A program made the translations under genes and the position numbers. A model generated the notes under the pieces. The model ran no database searches and had not been told where the DNA came from. It saw nothing but the letters and a program-made list of their open reading frames with translations. Below are positions 33,881 to 48,770 of a stretch of 64,000 bases of DNA, piece by piece (positions within the stretch are counted from its first letter, which is position 1; each line of letters opens with the position of its first letter). The DNA lies in contig JAGPYM010000003.1 of assembly GCA_020736575.1 (NCBI GenBank), positions 372,001-436,000 of the forward strand, written 5' to 3'. Origin of the DNA: Thelonectria olida. Taxonomy: Eukaryota > Ascomycota > Sordariomycetes > Hypocreales > Nectriaceae.

Positions 33881-35755
33881 ATGGGCGAACCAATTCCCGT
33901 TCACAAGAAATTCAACACCGAATTGACTGATTACTCTGTCTCTCACAAGGAAAAGACTGGTCCTTATGCCGACGATCTCGAGGTCGATGCCCTCGTTGTC
34001 GGTGCCGGCTTTGGTGAGTCTTCCCCTATCGTCATCTTCTTACCTAACATCTGTAGCTGGCATCTTCATGCTCAAAACCCTCCGGGACCGCGGCCTCAAG
34101 ACCGTCATCTTCGAGGCTGGCAATGACACCGGCGGCACCTGGCGGTGGAACTGCTACCCCGGAGCTGGCGTCGACTCCGAGGTCCCCGAGTATGAGTTCT
34201 CCTGGCCCGAAGTTTGGAAGTCGTGGAACTGGCCAAGCAACTATCCGACCTACAAGGATTTGCGGGAGTACTTTGATCATGTCGACAAAGTTGTTGGCAT
34301 TAAGAAGGACTGTGCCTTTAACACGGTCGTTGTTGGTGCGCACTTTGACACGGCCGCCGGCAAATGGAATATCCGAACTGAGGATGGGAGGGTCACCAAG
34401 GCCAAATATTTGGTTCTAGGAACTGGATTCGTAAGATCTTTGATGCCATTGCTTGCAAATGCTAATACGTCTAGGCCGCTCGAAGATATATCCCAGACTG
34501 GCCCGGCATGGACAAGTTCAAGGGTGTCATCCACCACTCGTCCTTTTGGCCCGACGAAAAGGTCGAAGTCAAGGGCAAGCGCTGTGCCGTAATCGGTACC
34601 GGTGCCTCTGGAGTCCAGATCGTCCAAGCCTGGGGCCCCGAAGCCGGAGAGGTCAAAGTCTTCCAGAGAACCCCCAACCTCGCGGTGCCCATGCGCCGAA
34701 AGACTCTCACTGTCGAAGAGCAGGAGAGGGCTAAGAAGTTCTACCCCGAGCTGTTCCGGTTCCGCGAGAAGAGCTTTGCCGGCTTCCACTACGACTGGCA
34801 CGAGAAGAACACTTTTGACGACTCGCCCGAAGACCGCGAGGCCTTTTACGAGCAAGTCTGGGCTGCAGGTGGCTTCCGTTACTGGGTTGCGCTGTACAAG
34901 GACAACTTGCGAAATGCGGATGCGAACAAGGAGTCGTATGACTTTTGGGCCAAGAAGACGCGCAATCGCGTGGGCGATCCACGAAAGAGGGACATTCTTG
35001 CGCCTTTGGACATGCCGCATTTCTTCGGCATCAAGCGACCTTGTCTTGAGTATGACTACTACGAGCAGTTCAACCGACCCAGCGTTGATGTCCTCGATAT
35101 CAAGAGCAATGGCATCAAGAGCTTCAACGAGACGGGCATCACTCTCGAGGATGGGACGCATCACGAGTTTGATGTGATTGCGGTGGCTACAGGATTTGTA
35201 AGTTGACACCTGGAAACCATGGGTCCGCCAACTAACATTCGCAGGATATCGTGACTGGAGGTATGAACAGACTCAAAGGGTGATGCTCAGGATACTAACG
35301 TAACAGTCATGACGCAACTCGGCCTCGAGAGCATCAACAACACAAAGCTCCAAGAAGAATGGCTCCCCGGCGCCAAAACATACCTCGGCACCACCGTCAG
35401 CGGCTATCCCAACATGTTCCACATCTACGGCCCTCACGGCCCGACTCTGCTGAGCAACGGTCCGACCACGGTTGAGCTGCAGGGTCGCTGGATCGCCGAC
35501 GCCATTGAAAAGATGCGCCTCAACGACATCAAATACATCAACCCCAAGGGCGAAGCGGCCGAGGCCTGGAAGAAGCAGCTTGTCGACATCAACAACACCC
35601 TGCTCTTCCCGACGACTCGGTCGACTTATATGGGCGGTAGCATTCCTGGAAAGGCGTACGAGCCTGTGTGCTTCCCGGGGGGGATTCCCGAGTATGCGAT
35701 TCAGATTCGAAAGGCACTGGATGACTTGAATGGATTCGATGTTGTTAAGAACTGA
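33881..35755 (+). CDS. Flavin-dependent Baeyer-Villiger monooxygenase (type I)
   Basis: Five exons (33881-34013, 34057-34430, 34475-35197, 35245-35260, 35307-35755) give 564 residues; exon 4 is a 16-base microexon. FAD-binding GAGFAGIF is at residues 41-48 and is itself split by intron 1, followed by GGTWRWNCYPG. The type-I fingerprint FKGVIHHSSFWP is at 184-195. The NADPH-binding Rossmann motif VIGTGASGVQIV follows near 210. The reaction inserts one oxygen of O2 beside a carbonyl (ketone to ester or lactone) using NADPH. The substrate is unknown; the protein is soluble and cytosolic. The divergent esterase-like gene suggests a ketone-to-ester-to-acid/alcohol route. Confidence 0.95.
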
Positions 35756-35852
35756 GTGCAAATGTTGATATAGTTTAAGAAGCATTAGCTGCAATCCAGT
35801 CTTTACAGGTTTAGCCAATTGAGAGCATAGTCTGACATTGCCAAGGCATGCA

Positions 35853-37541
35853 CTAATCCTTCAAAGGTTCTCCAGAGTCATTCGTCTCCAGGGAGTCCAA
35901 TCTGACCTTTCCAAACTGTCTAATCGACACATTCTCCGAGAACAGCCTATCGATCTCTTCCAGAGTTTTCCCACTTGCCTCTGGCACGCAGAACAAAGCA
36001 AATATGCAGGCCAATATCGACGTGGAACCAAAGATGAAGCCGACCTTGGACCCGAGACCGGCATACGGAGCGTCGAGCAGATACGGCACAGTAAAGGTAA
36101 CGACAAACTGGATAATAATGTTGATGATGGACCCGAGGGCATACGTCACGTCTCGGAGCCGGGTCGTGGGAATCTCGGCAGCCACAACGTGGGAGAGAGG
36201 GGCCCATCCAAGACTGAAGCCCACGTTGAAGATGGTCGTCATAGCCACAATGCCGTTTCTTTGGCTGGTTGATGGGCTGGCCACCGTACCGAGACCACCC
36301 ATGGCCATCAAGGCCCCGGTCTGAATGAGGCCGCCGGTAAAAAGAAGGGGCCTGATATGTGAGCTCGAGCATCAGGATGCTTGGGGCAAGACTTACACTC
36401 TACCGGTCCTGTCCACTAGAGCCTGCGTAATGAATACCACCACAATTCCCACGGCTGAGTTGACGCAAGACATGGTAAATGCGTTGACCGTTTGTAAAGA
36501 CTGGATAAAGATGGTGCCGTATTTGGAGATGAAGTTTTGGCCTGTAAGCTGGAGAAACACGTTGACGCCGATGGAAATGAGAGTTCGCTTGAGGTTGGCT
36601 GCACTGATTAGGCTTGATACTGGAATGATTCAGGAGGTTGCTTACTTCCTTGGAACATCTCCTTGGGACTGCCTTTTTCGGGTCTATGATCGAGCGAGCC
36701 CTTGATCTCAAGGAATTCTGCCTCAATCTCTTCGTCTGTGTAGGGGCCCTGGCGGAGCAGCCTGAGAGACTCGAGGGCTTCATCGGTTCGCCCCTTGGTG
36801 AAGAGCCATCGGGGAGACTACATAATCAATAACAGTACGAACGCACGGGTAAGGGTCTGCCCACCTCTGGAACCCACCAAACACCCACGCTGAGGATAGA
36901 CGGAATGACAAAGAACAGTCCCAGCGGAATGCGCCAAGATGCGTGCCCCTGGATCTCACTCGTGCCCCGGCAGATGACGGACATGAGCAGTGAGCCGAGC
37001 TGGGACGTTAGCTGACGACAATCAGAGCACTCTTAGAAACTCTCACCATGAGACCGGATTGATACGTGCCCACGACTAGACCTCGCACCTCGGCTGGGAC
37101 TAATTCGGACTGCATCACAGGCACGAGAGCCAACTCCATGCCGATGTAAACGTAGGCAACTGTGCGACCCACGATCATCTGCGCTCTGTGATGCGAAGTG
37201 ACAAGGATGATGGCAGCAATAATGGCCCAGAAACACATGATGAAAAGGGCAATGCGTCGTCCGTAGCGTCGACTCAGCAGGTTTCCCGCGAGGAGGCCAA
37301 AGGCAAAGCCAATGTAGTTGATGCTGTTGAGCAGAGACAGGTAAACAGTGTCGAGGACGTAGGCGCCGGTGGCTTCGTTATAGACGCCAAACATCTGCTT
37401 GAAGGCCGCCATGGCCTGCGTGTTGGAGAAGGCTCCTTGGTCCATGCCAAAGTTGACTTGGGAAAATGCAATGAGGGCACAGGAGTAGAGGAGTCTCCCG
37501 TTGAAGCAGGAGAGTCTCCCGCGCCGGGATGAATTGGCCAT
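35853..37541 (-). CDS. MFS sugar porter
   Basis: Five exons (37541-37047, 36999-36865, 36817-36646, 36598-36397, 36351-35853) give 500 residues. The start MANSSRRGRL is supported by a TATA element (minus TTATAAA, 37613-37619) about 75 bp upstream. Landmarks are NFGMDQGAFSNTQAM in TM1, SRRYGRRIAL, PESPRWLFTKGRTDEAL, LQLTGQNFISKYG, DRTGRV and PEASGKTLEEIDRLF. These place it in the sugar porter family, near fungal maltose/alpha-glucoside or MSTE-type carriers. The substrate cannot be told. It is divergent from a sulfatase, hinting that a sulfated or glycosidic compound is taken up for intracellular cleavage. Confidence 0.93.
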
Positions 37542-39985
<2,444 letters not shown>

Positions 39986-39995
39986 TTCCAGTTGA

Positions 39996-42207
39996 TCACC
40001 TGGTCCCATCGCACACTGCTCGATACATGTACTCCAGAATGCCACCCATCCGTCGAATATCTTCGGCGTCTTTGCCCCAAAACCTCAAGCTCTTGAGTGA
40101 GATATTGACTAGAGACGGCCAATTCGACGGTGCCTGCAACCCACGGCTCGGCTGTAGGACGACGGCGAGGATGAGACAGGCACACAGAAACGACTTCCTC
40201 GCAAAGAACCACGATCCGCCGTGTCTGAGCTGAGAGACGTTCTTGACGATGAGCATGGTGCAGAGGTTGATGCTCTTCTGCGCGTGCTGAATCGTGTCGG
40301 GGGCGGCGCGCGTTGGCGAGTGCAGCACGTAGTACACAATGGGACGCAGGACTAGTTCTTGCCACTCGGAGAATCTCCCGTGCAGAAAGTAGGAGAATTC
40401 CGTGTCGGTAGGGCGATCGGATTGGAATTGGACCGCGGCTGGGAGATGTTGATGCCTGTTGGTCAGGGTTGTTGTTACATGTTATGGATATGATTAGCTT
40501 ACCACAAGGAAATCTGTTGCTCAAACTCGTGGTAGTGGCGGACGAGATAGTCCTGGTTCTGCAGCCAAAAATAGTCTCCTCTCTGGTACAGAACCTGAAT
40601 GCTCTCGTCGATGGAGCGACGGAGAGCAATCTCGGCGAGATAGTAGCACCAGCCCTTTTCGTCGATGAGCCGTTGATGATCCTTGGGCGAAACTGCTTCC
40701 GGGCTCGCGTCTTTCGAGGACCCAAGATCAGAAGGGGGAGCAGGAAAGGCGTCTGGGTATGATAGCTGTTCCAGGCCGCTGGTGGGAAGGCCGGCTTCCA
40801 GGAGAAGTTCACTGAACTGTGAGCCGCCGAGTAAGGTGATTCGCGACGATTAAGCAGGAAACTTACTTTTCTGCCCTCCAGCACGACCAAAAGACTCGTT
40901 GCTCCAGGTGCTGACTCGATGCACCGGGCTGGCTCGGCAGTTGACGTTGGCCGAGCAGATGGGCTTGGAGTCGCGACGAAGCTTCACGAAGATGGAACCA
41001 GGCCTGCAACGGCTGGAGACGGTACTTTTCATACATGGACGCGAGGAACAGGCATTGAATGTCTAGGATCGAGTGGCCGAGAAGGCCGATTCGCTTCTTG
41101 GCGGCCAAGTAGTACGCATCAGACTCTGCTCGATTCTCTATTTGAGATTCAACGCGCAGCTGGATGTCGTCTGCATCCTTGGGCAGCGGTGTCGGTTCTT
41201 TCCAAGGGACTGTGTAAGCTGCCAGCGCGCAGGCCATGAGCTGGAGAGTCAGATGATGCATTCAAGAGTGTGTGATGTCTGCTTACTACGAGGCATGATT
41301 GCGAGTCCCATTTCACGCCGTATTCCTCGGCTGCCCTCGCAAAGCGCATCAATTCGTCTCCGTTGAGGACTGGATTGCGCGGGTGAACATGGGCTAGGAA
41401 CTTGCGACACAGTGGCACAAATGCATCGTCTGTTATGCCACGGGCTTGATCTTGCGTTGAAGTCTGCCCTTGTAACTGGCGTCGTGCCTTGTAGTCCGAG
41501 TCCATCAGGAACGAATCAACCTGGGTGTGCTCCTTTGGCACCATGCCTTCGAAAACGGGCCATTTCAGTAGAGATTCGCACCGAGCCAATGCATGCGGTC
41601 GACTTATGGGATTGGACGGCTCGACGTTGGTTGCCGTGCGACTCCCGCTATCAGTTGTCCCGGCCCATGGACTTGGTCCTGTCTGAGGCAGCTCGGGGGA
41701 TGTCGCAATGGTGGACGAGGCAGTGTGGGGAGAAGGGCCGACGGTGTTGAGAGGGCCGGCAAAGGGAAGAGATGGTTGGTTGCAGTGCAACATGTCCTTG
41801 ATATCTTTCAATTGCTTGAGAATCTGCTCGCCTATGCCGTCATGTTGCTCGTTGCCGCCCTCTTCCGGCCATTCTGAGTCGCCATACACGCACTTTGCCT
41901 TGTGACGCACGCAATAGCCACAAGACGGCCGGACATTGTCGCACTTTGTCTTTCTCAGGCGGCAAAACTGACAGGCCGTGGCAGCCCTCTTTCTGCGTGT
42001 AAAGTCTGCCGTTGCGAACCGCCTCCTCTTGGCGACGGGCTCCTCGCCACGGCTCGCGCCGTCGGACTCTTCCCGGGCTGAATCGGCTGTCTGGGGGCCC
42101 CCGCTCAGGCCCTGGTGAGCGTCTCGACGCTGAGGATCGTCTAGTAGCGCGCGCAGGTTGAACGAGGCCGGGATTGGGTGGGTTGAGGAGGTGGGTGAGT
42201 CTGGCAT
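39996..42207 (-). CDS. Zn2Cys6 transcription factor
   Basis: Four exons (42207-41287, 41240-40867, 40811-40503, 40455-39996) give 687 residues. The uninterrupted cluster CQFCRLRKTKCDNVRPSC then GYCVRHKAKC begins near residue 80, with a basic flank KRRRFATADFTRRKRA and a following GEQILKQLKDIKDML heptad-like helix that could dimerise. The MHR region has FLAHVHPRNPVLNGDELMRFA, HSILDIQCLFLASMYEKYRLQPL and FWSCWRAENELLLEAGLPT. The last required the acceptor at 40812 rather than one 5 bp earlier, which would leave the frame. It is a nuclear regulator. Convergent with the sulfatase (10 bp between stops), so the transporter/sulfatase pair is its most obvious candidate target. Confidence 0.92.
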
Positions 42208-43172
42208 GTTGGAGGGCGAGATGCTTGGATTTTCACGGGGAAAACGGGGAACGACGGCCAACGAGATGATTGACGGGGGGAGACGGAGAAGAGGCGAGTT
42301 GGAATGTGGAGGGTTGCCGGATTGGGGTAACGAGCTATTACGCCATGACATGGATGTGAACTCGGCAATTCAGCAGGACAGGGCAGGCAATGGGGCTCTT
42401 GGATGATGCTGGATTATGAATCCTGGGGTCGAATAAGGTCAAGAATCAGTTGGACCAGCGATCTGTCATGTTGCTATGAAGCATCCTTTGGAGCTGGCTA
42501 CTGCATAGTAGGTATTCACCTCTTCTGTCTTGGACTTACAATAGACGCCCAAGCTCAGATACGTCTCTTGTCCGGCTGGCTTCGTGCCACGATGCCGAAT
42601 CCCGACGGCGCAGTCATCCTTGTCCATCAATCTAGCTTGTGGCGGTTCACATGCAGTCGCATGCACCCCCCCGATGAAGCCAAGGGTGTTTGGGATCCTT
42701 TGGACGAATGCCTGTTGACTTTCCCCGCAATGCCCAATTCCTTGAACTGTTAATAACTCAACTCGCATTGGCTGAACACATCCTAGTCAATTGACACCGG
42801 ACGAGCCGAGATGCTTGAGCTGTCCCAAAAAGGCGGATCATGGCGGGAGCTGTTAGCCCAACCTGGCCGTCTAGTAGCCAACACTAACAACGCCGCCAGA
42901 CAACATCCAACTCATAGCCGACTTCATCTGCCGATGTGGGGTCCAACGTTGACAAGTCCCCCACGCGTCATCGCTAGATTCATCTTGGTCGCATGCATGC
43001 AGACCTGGGGAAGCATCTCTATCAATCTAGCCTTTGCCGAGGGTTTGCTCACCAGAGGCGAAACGACGCTCTATCAAGTCAGGACGTGTCAAGGAAGATA
43101 CAGAAAAGTTTATAAGTCGTAGTCGTGCCAGTGTCTGCCATGTAAATCAAAGCAGTCTTCTCCGTATTCAAC
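42208..43172. promoter_or_regulatory. Divergent intergenic region (regulator / P450)
   Basis: 965 bp. TATAAG at 43111-43116 lies 57 bp before the P450 start codon. The small ORFs in the left part have no recognisable domain. Confidence 0.5.
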
Positions 43173-44930
43173 ATGCAAGCCGGAATCGTCGAATCGCTGC
43201 TTACAGCCCTCTCTCAACACTGGGCGCTGGCCCTTGGTGTAATTATCACCGGATGGCTTGTCAAGAACCGCTACAATAGAGGCTTGAACAAGTATCCCGG
43301 CCCATTTCTTGCCTCGCTCACGGACTGGTGGCGGTTCATCGATGTCTACGGCCAGCGTTCAGAAAAGACGCTGCGTGCACTCCACGACAAGCACGGCGAC
43401 ATTGTGCGAATCGGGCCCAACAACCTCTCGTTTGCCGATCCTGCCGCTCTCAAGACAATCTATGGACTGAACAAGGGCTTTGTCAAGGTAAGCAACCTAC
43501 CTTGGACCTTGTGACTGTGTCTGACACTTGCAGTCCGACTTCTATATCGTCCAGCAATCCGTCGTCGGTGGCTTTCGGCTGGCATCGTTGTTCAGTACCA
43601 CCGACAATGACTTTCACGCCCAGTTCCGCCGCAGCGTGAACTCGGCCTTTGCTATGAGCGCATTGGTCCAGTACGAGCCCTTTGTCGACAACACTACCAA
43701 GCTGTTCCTCGACCAGACCGAAAAGCTCTTTGCAGGAAACCCCGAGGGCTGCGACTTTACCAGGTGGCTTCAATTCTATGCTTTTGATGTCATTGGAGAA
43801 ATCACCTACAGCAAGCGCCATGGCTTCCTTGAGAAGAATGAGGATGTCGAGGGCATTGTCGCGTACCTGAGTAAACTCTTCCTCTACGTGGCTCCTGTAA
43901 GTCTCCCTGACGTTGGTAGATGTCATTTCTAACATTCTAGGTCGGCCAAATCCCATTCTTGGACCTCATATTTCTCAAGAACCCCATCTTCCTCAAGCTC
44001 TCTCAGTGGGGTTTCGTTGACTCTACCTTTCCCGTCGCCCGCTTCGCCCGAGCCCGCATGGCAGAGCGCCTCATCCCAGAGCTTCACTCTGACGCCGTCC
44101 TGCCCACCAGCTCGTTCAAGAAGCAGGCTCTGGGCCCAGACTTGCTCTCCAAGTTCATCGCGGCCAGAGAAGCTCGCCCAGAGTTTATGACCGACTCGCT
44201 TGTGCAGACAATGGCCGTGTCCATGGCTTTTGCCGGCTCGGAAACGACGGCAATCTCGCTGTCTTCGGTCTTTTACTTTACCATGCGGAACAGGCGGTGC
44301 TACGAGAAGCTTAGACGGGAGCTGGACGACGCTGCGAGGGCGAATGCGTTTTCGGACATGGAAACCGGTCTCGTCACTTTTGCCGAGGCTCAGAAGTTGC
44401 CATACCTTCACGCGTGTATTCAAGAAGCTTTCCGCATGCATCCTGCGGCCGGACTCCCACTTGAACGCATCGTGCCGCCGCAAGGAGCCGAGATTGCAGG
44501 TCAATTCGTCAAGGGAGGCACCATTGTTGGGGTCTCGGCCTGGCAGATCCATCGTCGCCCGGAAATCTTTGGTCCAGACGTCGACGAGTACCGGCCGGAG
44601 AGATGGCTGCCAGACCCAAGGCTGGACGCAGAAGAGGAAGCCAAGCGGATCAAGAAGATGGCCGGCATGATGTTCCAGTTTGGAATGGGCAGCAGGACTT
44701 GCATCGGGAAGAATATCAGCCTGTTGGAGATTTACAAGGTGGTGCCGAGTCTTATGCGACGATTTGATGTGAGTTTGGTCCTGACTAGCATCGACCCTTG
44801 CTAACAGAAGCAGATTGAGTTTCGAGACCCGAACAAGGAATGGAAGACCATCAATGCTTGGTTCATCAAGCAAACCGACTTTGATGTCAGGTTCACCCGA
44901 AGAGAGCTGATTGGGCAGAAGCAAGGTTAA
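43173..44930 (+). CDS. Cytochrome P450, pisatin-demethylase-like
   Basis: Four exons (43173-43487, 43534-43896, 43941-44768, 44814-44930) give 540 residues. An N-terminal membrane anchor (ALALGVIITGWLV) is followed by YPGPFLASLTDWWRF, the Pro-rich hinge typical of this group. I-helix AGSETT, K-helix EAFR (ExxR), PERW and the heme-binding FQFGMGSRTCIG (Cys about 480) are all present. The last acceptor could be 44808 instead, adding two residues. It is an ER-bound monooxygenase needing P450 reductase. Relatives detoxify plant phenolics or tailor metabolites; the substrate is open. Confidence 0.95.
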
Positions 44931-45223
44931 CCAAGGTTTGAATAGAAAAGAAGATGTGAACAGGTAGGACTGGTCAATTGAATTGGCTCTGGTATGAAGA
45001 TGAATCTATCAATCATTATCACATCTGTTAGCTGCTCAATCATTCCTCTGGATGAACGTGAATGAAGACATGATAGTTCTACTCTAACCTTATTAAGCAT
45101 CGACTAAAGAACCGCCTTTAACTACTTGCTATGATAGTATCCAACTCCGAACGAAGTCTTTAAAGTGGAGGATATACGTGTCTGAAAATTACACTGTACA
45201 CGCACTATTCTTACACGCTCATT

Positions 45224-45911
45224 CTAATGACACGACTTGCCATACCTTCTCAGACGGTGGTAATTGTATGGAAGGGGAGCCAAGAAGCCAGCTGCCATGG
45301 AGAGAAGCGCCGCTGCCCAGAAAGCAGGGCTATCAAACGATACCGCTCCTCCCGTGAGGTGATAGTCGACCAGGTTTTCTGCCATTTCCATAGTGACCAT
45401 GGAGATGAAACTCATGCCGACGGCAGTCTTGACAGCTGGAATCCAGGGCAGCTTGTCACGGCCGATGCGAAGGAGTACCGTCTCCAACAAGATCGAGGTA
45501 GATATTCCAGAAGCCACTGAGAGCATGAGCGCTGAGCGTCTATCGGGGGCTCAACTTACTTGAAATCGGCATGATGACGCCCATTCCGAGATCTGGATAG
45601 TGCATTTGGAGAAGCCACATGGCGGAAAAGTCTCCAAGAGTACACCCAACCAGGCATCGAAGAGTGTTGATGGAGGCACGATTCCACGTGGGCCTGGAAC
45701 TCCAGAACGACGCCGTAGAAACCAAAGGCGGCGCAGACTTGGGGCAGGGTGCCGTTTTGCGACAGGATGTAGGCTCTATCGGGGTTTTAGATGCAGTTGC
45801 AAAGAGCATTGAGCGGGCTGTTTGAGAGCATCTCGACACGGTGGCCAGGGGAGTCAATGGCGAGCGTCGTAGGAGGCGAGACCCGCGCAGAAAGGCAGAA
45901 GGAAACATCAC
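45224..45911 (-). CDS. DUF4396 membrane protein
   Basis: Two exons (45911-45560, 45516-45224) give 214 residues. The C-terminal ~120 residues match the DUF4396 pattern: NTLRCLVGCTLGDFSAM, MPISMASGISTSILLETVL spanning the intron, MEMAENLVDYHLTGG and FLAPLPYNYHRLRRYGK. About three to four membrane segments are visible, with conserved Cys, Glu, Asp and His that could bind metal. The N-terminal ~70 residues are Arg/Ser/Thr-rich and weakly conserved-looking; they might be a mitochondrial presequence, or the true start may be internal (ATG at about 45809). Function unknown. Convergent with the P450, about 290 bp apart. Confidence 0.8.
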
Positions 45912-47275
45912 GGCGACATGAATGAATGAGATTGGCCGAAAGAAAGGAAAGAGAGAATGGTGGCCGCCTGAATTGTCGCGTTAAATGCCCCTACTCTTCA
46001 ACTTCACGACAAGGCAAAATTCGCGCGTTTGGGCGGATCCGTGAGTCGTCGTCCACGAGCGGCCACGTGACCACGTCGGAAATTCAAAACCATTGAGCAA
46101 CGGAAACTTGATTCTGTGGGTGATTAACATGGCTAGACCGGATCAATGGCGTGAGTAGATAAGTTGGGGTGTATTGGGACGAGAGTTGGGGATCATGGCT
46201 GACAGACCGAACAGTCGACACTCGGCATGGTCTGATCAGATAGGAGGTTGACGATAACGACCAGAGACCGAGAAGGGCTGGACGACTGCTCTGTGCATGT
46301 AAATGATGACGGGCATGATGAATTGGCCGAAAACTCGTCATGCCGAGGGGGGATCGGAGATTCTCTCCGTCTGATGATGGCGGTGGCGTAGGGCTAATAG
46401 AGGAGCTGAGAAGATTTTATCTTCCTTGTCGACGAGGAGAAAGAACAAGGCTACACAGGTAACATCAAACAAAGGAAACAGTGCGTATTCGTACATGTGC
46501 CTGAGGCTTAGCTGCTTGCTGGGGCCGGTCATATGATGGATGCCACCGCGTCTCGCACACTCACCAATGCGGCGGTCATGGCGATGTCATGGCGGCGGCC
46601 GTGTATCTCGTTCGGGCACAGTAGAAGTATTCAGGACAGAAGAATCATCAAGAGGAGAGCAAAGCGTTGCCGAGTGTTGGTCCGTTGGGTGTCAGGGGTG
46701 CGGGAGTGACTGAAGGATCGTCGCGGGTGAGAGAATGAGATTCCAAGACTTTTAGTTCCAACTGAATGCATGCTGGGTGTGGCCATTGCCACAGTTCAAG
46801 CCAATGAAACAGGGCGGACTTGGTGCCAGCACTCCGGTCTTCACCACCGCACTCCCACACTCACACATGGCCATTCCACCACAATTGCGACTGTGACGCG
46901 TTTTCCTCCCTTCGGAAGCCAGCTGCAGCCGGTCCGCCAATCAGCGCCAGCAAACACGCGGAACGGTAGTGTCGACTCCGAAGAAACAGGCCAATCATGG
47001 ACGCCGGGGTGTTGGCTCAACGCCTCCGTCATGGCGCAACCTTTACCTTGGTGGCAAGCTGGCGATCGATCAGTCTCCACGCAACCGCCTGGCGATAAAT
47101 TGGCCATGCTGTCTTGGCCGCCTGGTACGGCGCCGGGCTCGTACAGACACACCTTGGTTGTCTTCCCCCCATCCGACACGATACCTTGATGCCACACGGT
47201 CATCCTGCTTTCACCTTTGCCTCTGCCGTTATCATTATTCAATTCTGACAGAACGAGACGTGCAAACCTGAAGAC
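45912..47275. other. Intergenic, 1.36 kb
   Basis: Promoter side of both the DUF4396 gene and the bZIP gene. A 249-codon minus-strand ORF (46841-47590) overlaps the bZIP start and shows no domain. No gene supported; a long bZIP 5' UTR is possible. Confidence 0.5.
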
Positions 47276-48097
47276 ATGTCTCAAGTCCGACTCCCCTTCA
47301 GCGGCCTGGACAAAGATGTCGATGGCCAGACGGCCGTCGCAGCCCAGGGAGCAGGTTGGAACCCATATCATGTAGACGTGTCCTATCTCCTTTACAACCA
47401 CTGGGCAGGCCTGGACTGGAGTCAACTGCCGGGCGCCGACTATCAACACGACTTCCCGCCTCACGGCATCGAGACGCATGCTCCGTTTCTCAATGACTCT
47501 GGCATCGCCTCCTGCATCGACCCGATAGCCGACCAGCCCGAACAGTTTGACCCAGCTTCGTGTTCTCAGAGCTACACAACTGGGTTGCAAAGCCTAGATC
47601 GAGAAAATCCCGCAAGCTTGCCCAGCGACGTGTCGCCGAGCTCGTTTGGCGAACCGGAATATGACGAACATGACAGTCACAAAGCGATAGAACCCCTCCC
47701 GAGCCGGCCCTCGAAGCAAGGCCCTTCTACAAAGCGTTCTAGACGAAAATCGACAGTCGAAGACGATCCAAATCAATCCGACGACGAACAAACCAACCCC
47801 AGCCGAGGCTCAAAGAGCAACAGCCGCCCAACCAACAAACTCGAGAGAAACCGCCTGGCTGCGAACCGATGTCGCATCCGGAAGCGGGCCGAAACCGAAA
47901 CACTCAAATCCGACAAGCTCAAGATGGAGAAGCAGCACACGAAGCTAGCTGGGGAAGTCGAGGAACTGACCGACGAAGTTTACCAGCTCAAGCGTCAGCT
48001 GTTCCTGCACGCGGACTGCAACTGTACGCTGATCCAGGAGTACATCAAGAACGGGTTCCGTTCCGACGGCGGTCAGCCGCTTCCCCGTTGTACATAG
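47276..48097 (+). CDS. bZIP transcription factor (ATF/CREB-like)
   Basis: Single-exon, 273 residues. The basic region RPTNKLERNRLAANRCRIRK (about 183-202) has the N-x7-R DNA-contact pattern NRLAANRCR. It is followed by a zipper-type helix with Leu/Val heptads (LKSDKLKMEKQHTKLAGEVE, then LTDEVYQLKRQLFLH). The end HADCNCTLIQEYI resembles the C-terminal extension of fungal Atf-type factors. A KR-SRRKS patch upstream may be a nuclear localisation signal. The N-terminal half is acidic and aromatic, a plausible activation region. ATF-type bZIPs act in stress and development; no target can be inferred here. Confidence 0.9.
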   Translation: MSQVRLPFSGLDKDVDGQTAVAAQGAGWNPYHVDVSYLLYNHWAGLDWSQLPGADYQHDFPPHGIETHAPFLNDSGIASCIDPIADQPEQFDPASCSQSYTTGLQSLDRENPASLPSDVSPSSFGEPEYDEHDSHKAIEPLPSRPSKQGPSTKRSRRKSTVEDDPNQSDDEQTNPSRGSKSNSRPTNKLERNRLAANRCRIRKRAETETLKSDKLKMEKQHTKLAGEVEELTDEVYQLKRQLFLHADCNCTLIQEYIKNGFRSDGGQPLPRCT

Positions 48098-48770
48098 CAT
48101 TGTCTTGACAAGGTGACCTGAAGAATGTGACGGGCAACGAGTCCTTAATAAAGACAGAGGGAGTCTGGGAGTGCTAGGAGAGATTAGCTAGAATGTAGCG
48201 ACGCCGAGTTACCGCCATTTCGTTGGGTCCGAACTGCGTCTTTATGATGGAGAGGTGACAGGTCGCGGCCAGCCTTGTCTGGTCGTTCAATGGCGAAGGG
48301 TTAGGAGCGAATTGCTAGTGGCGCTTCTCCTCAGGTAGAAAATACACGGAGCTGGTATGGCCTTGAAAAGAACCTGGTCGACATCTGCACTGTTTGAGGA
48401 GAAACGTGACGGGTTACGACAGTTATACATGGAGGATTCGGAATTTCCATTCTTTCAACCCGTACTATTCACATTGGGCAACCAAGAATGCCATGATGTC
48501 AACATCCTTGTTCAAGAATGCCAGCAAGCTTGATAAATTCAAAGGGCCGGGCCAGAACTGACTCAACAGAGGGGCATCATCATGCGGGCATGATGACCGC
48601 TTGCTCCCGTCTTTATGCCTCAGCCTTTGGTTCTACTCCACATAGAAACAGTTCAGCCTGAGGCTGTATTTTGCTATTATGCGCAAAGGGGATGTGGAGA
48701 ATCCCCAAGCATTCCATCGACTGGTTTTAATTAGTTTTCCCATAATCTTCCCCCTTATCCATCCCCTATT
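48098..48770. other. Intergenic
   Basis: 673 bp between two plus-strand genes. No ORF or RNA recognised. Confidence 0.5.

Noticed and set aside
34277..35209. 310-codon minus-strand ORF opposite the monooxygenase
   Set aside because: Antisense shadow of a well-supported BVMO.
46841..47590. 249-codon minus-strand ORF across the bZIP start
   Set aside because: No domain, overlaps a well-supported bZIP gene on the other strand.
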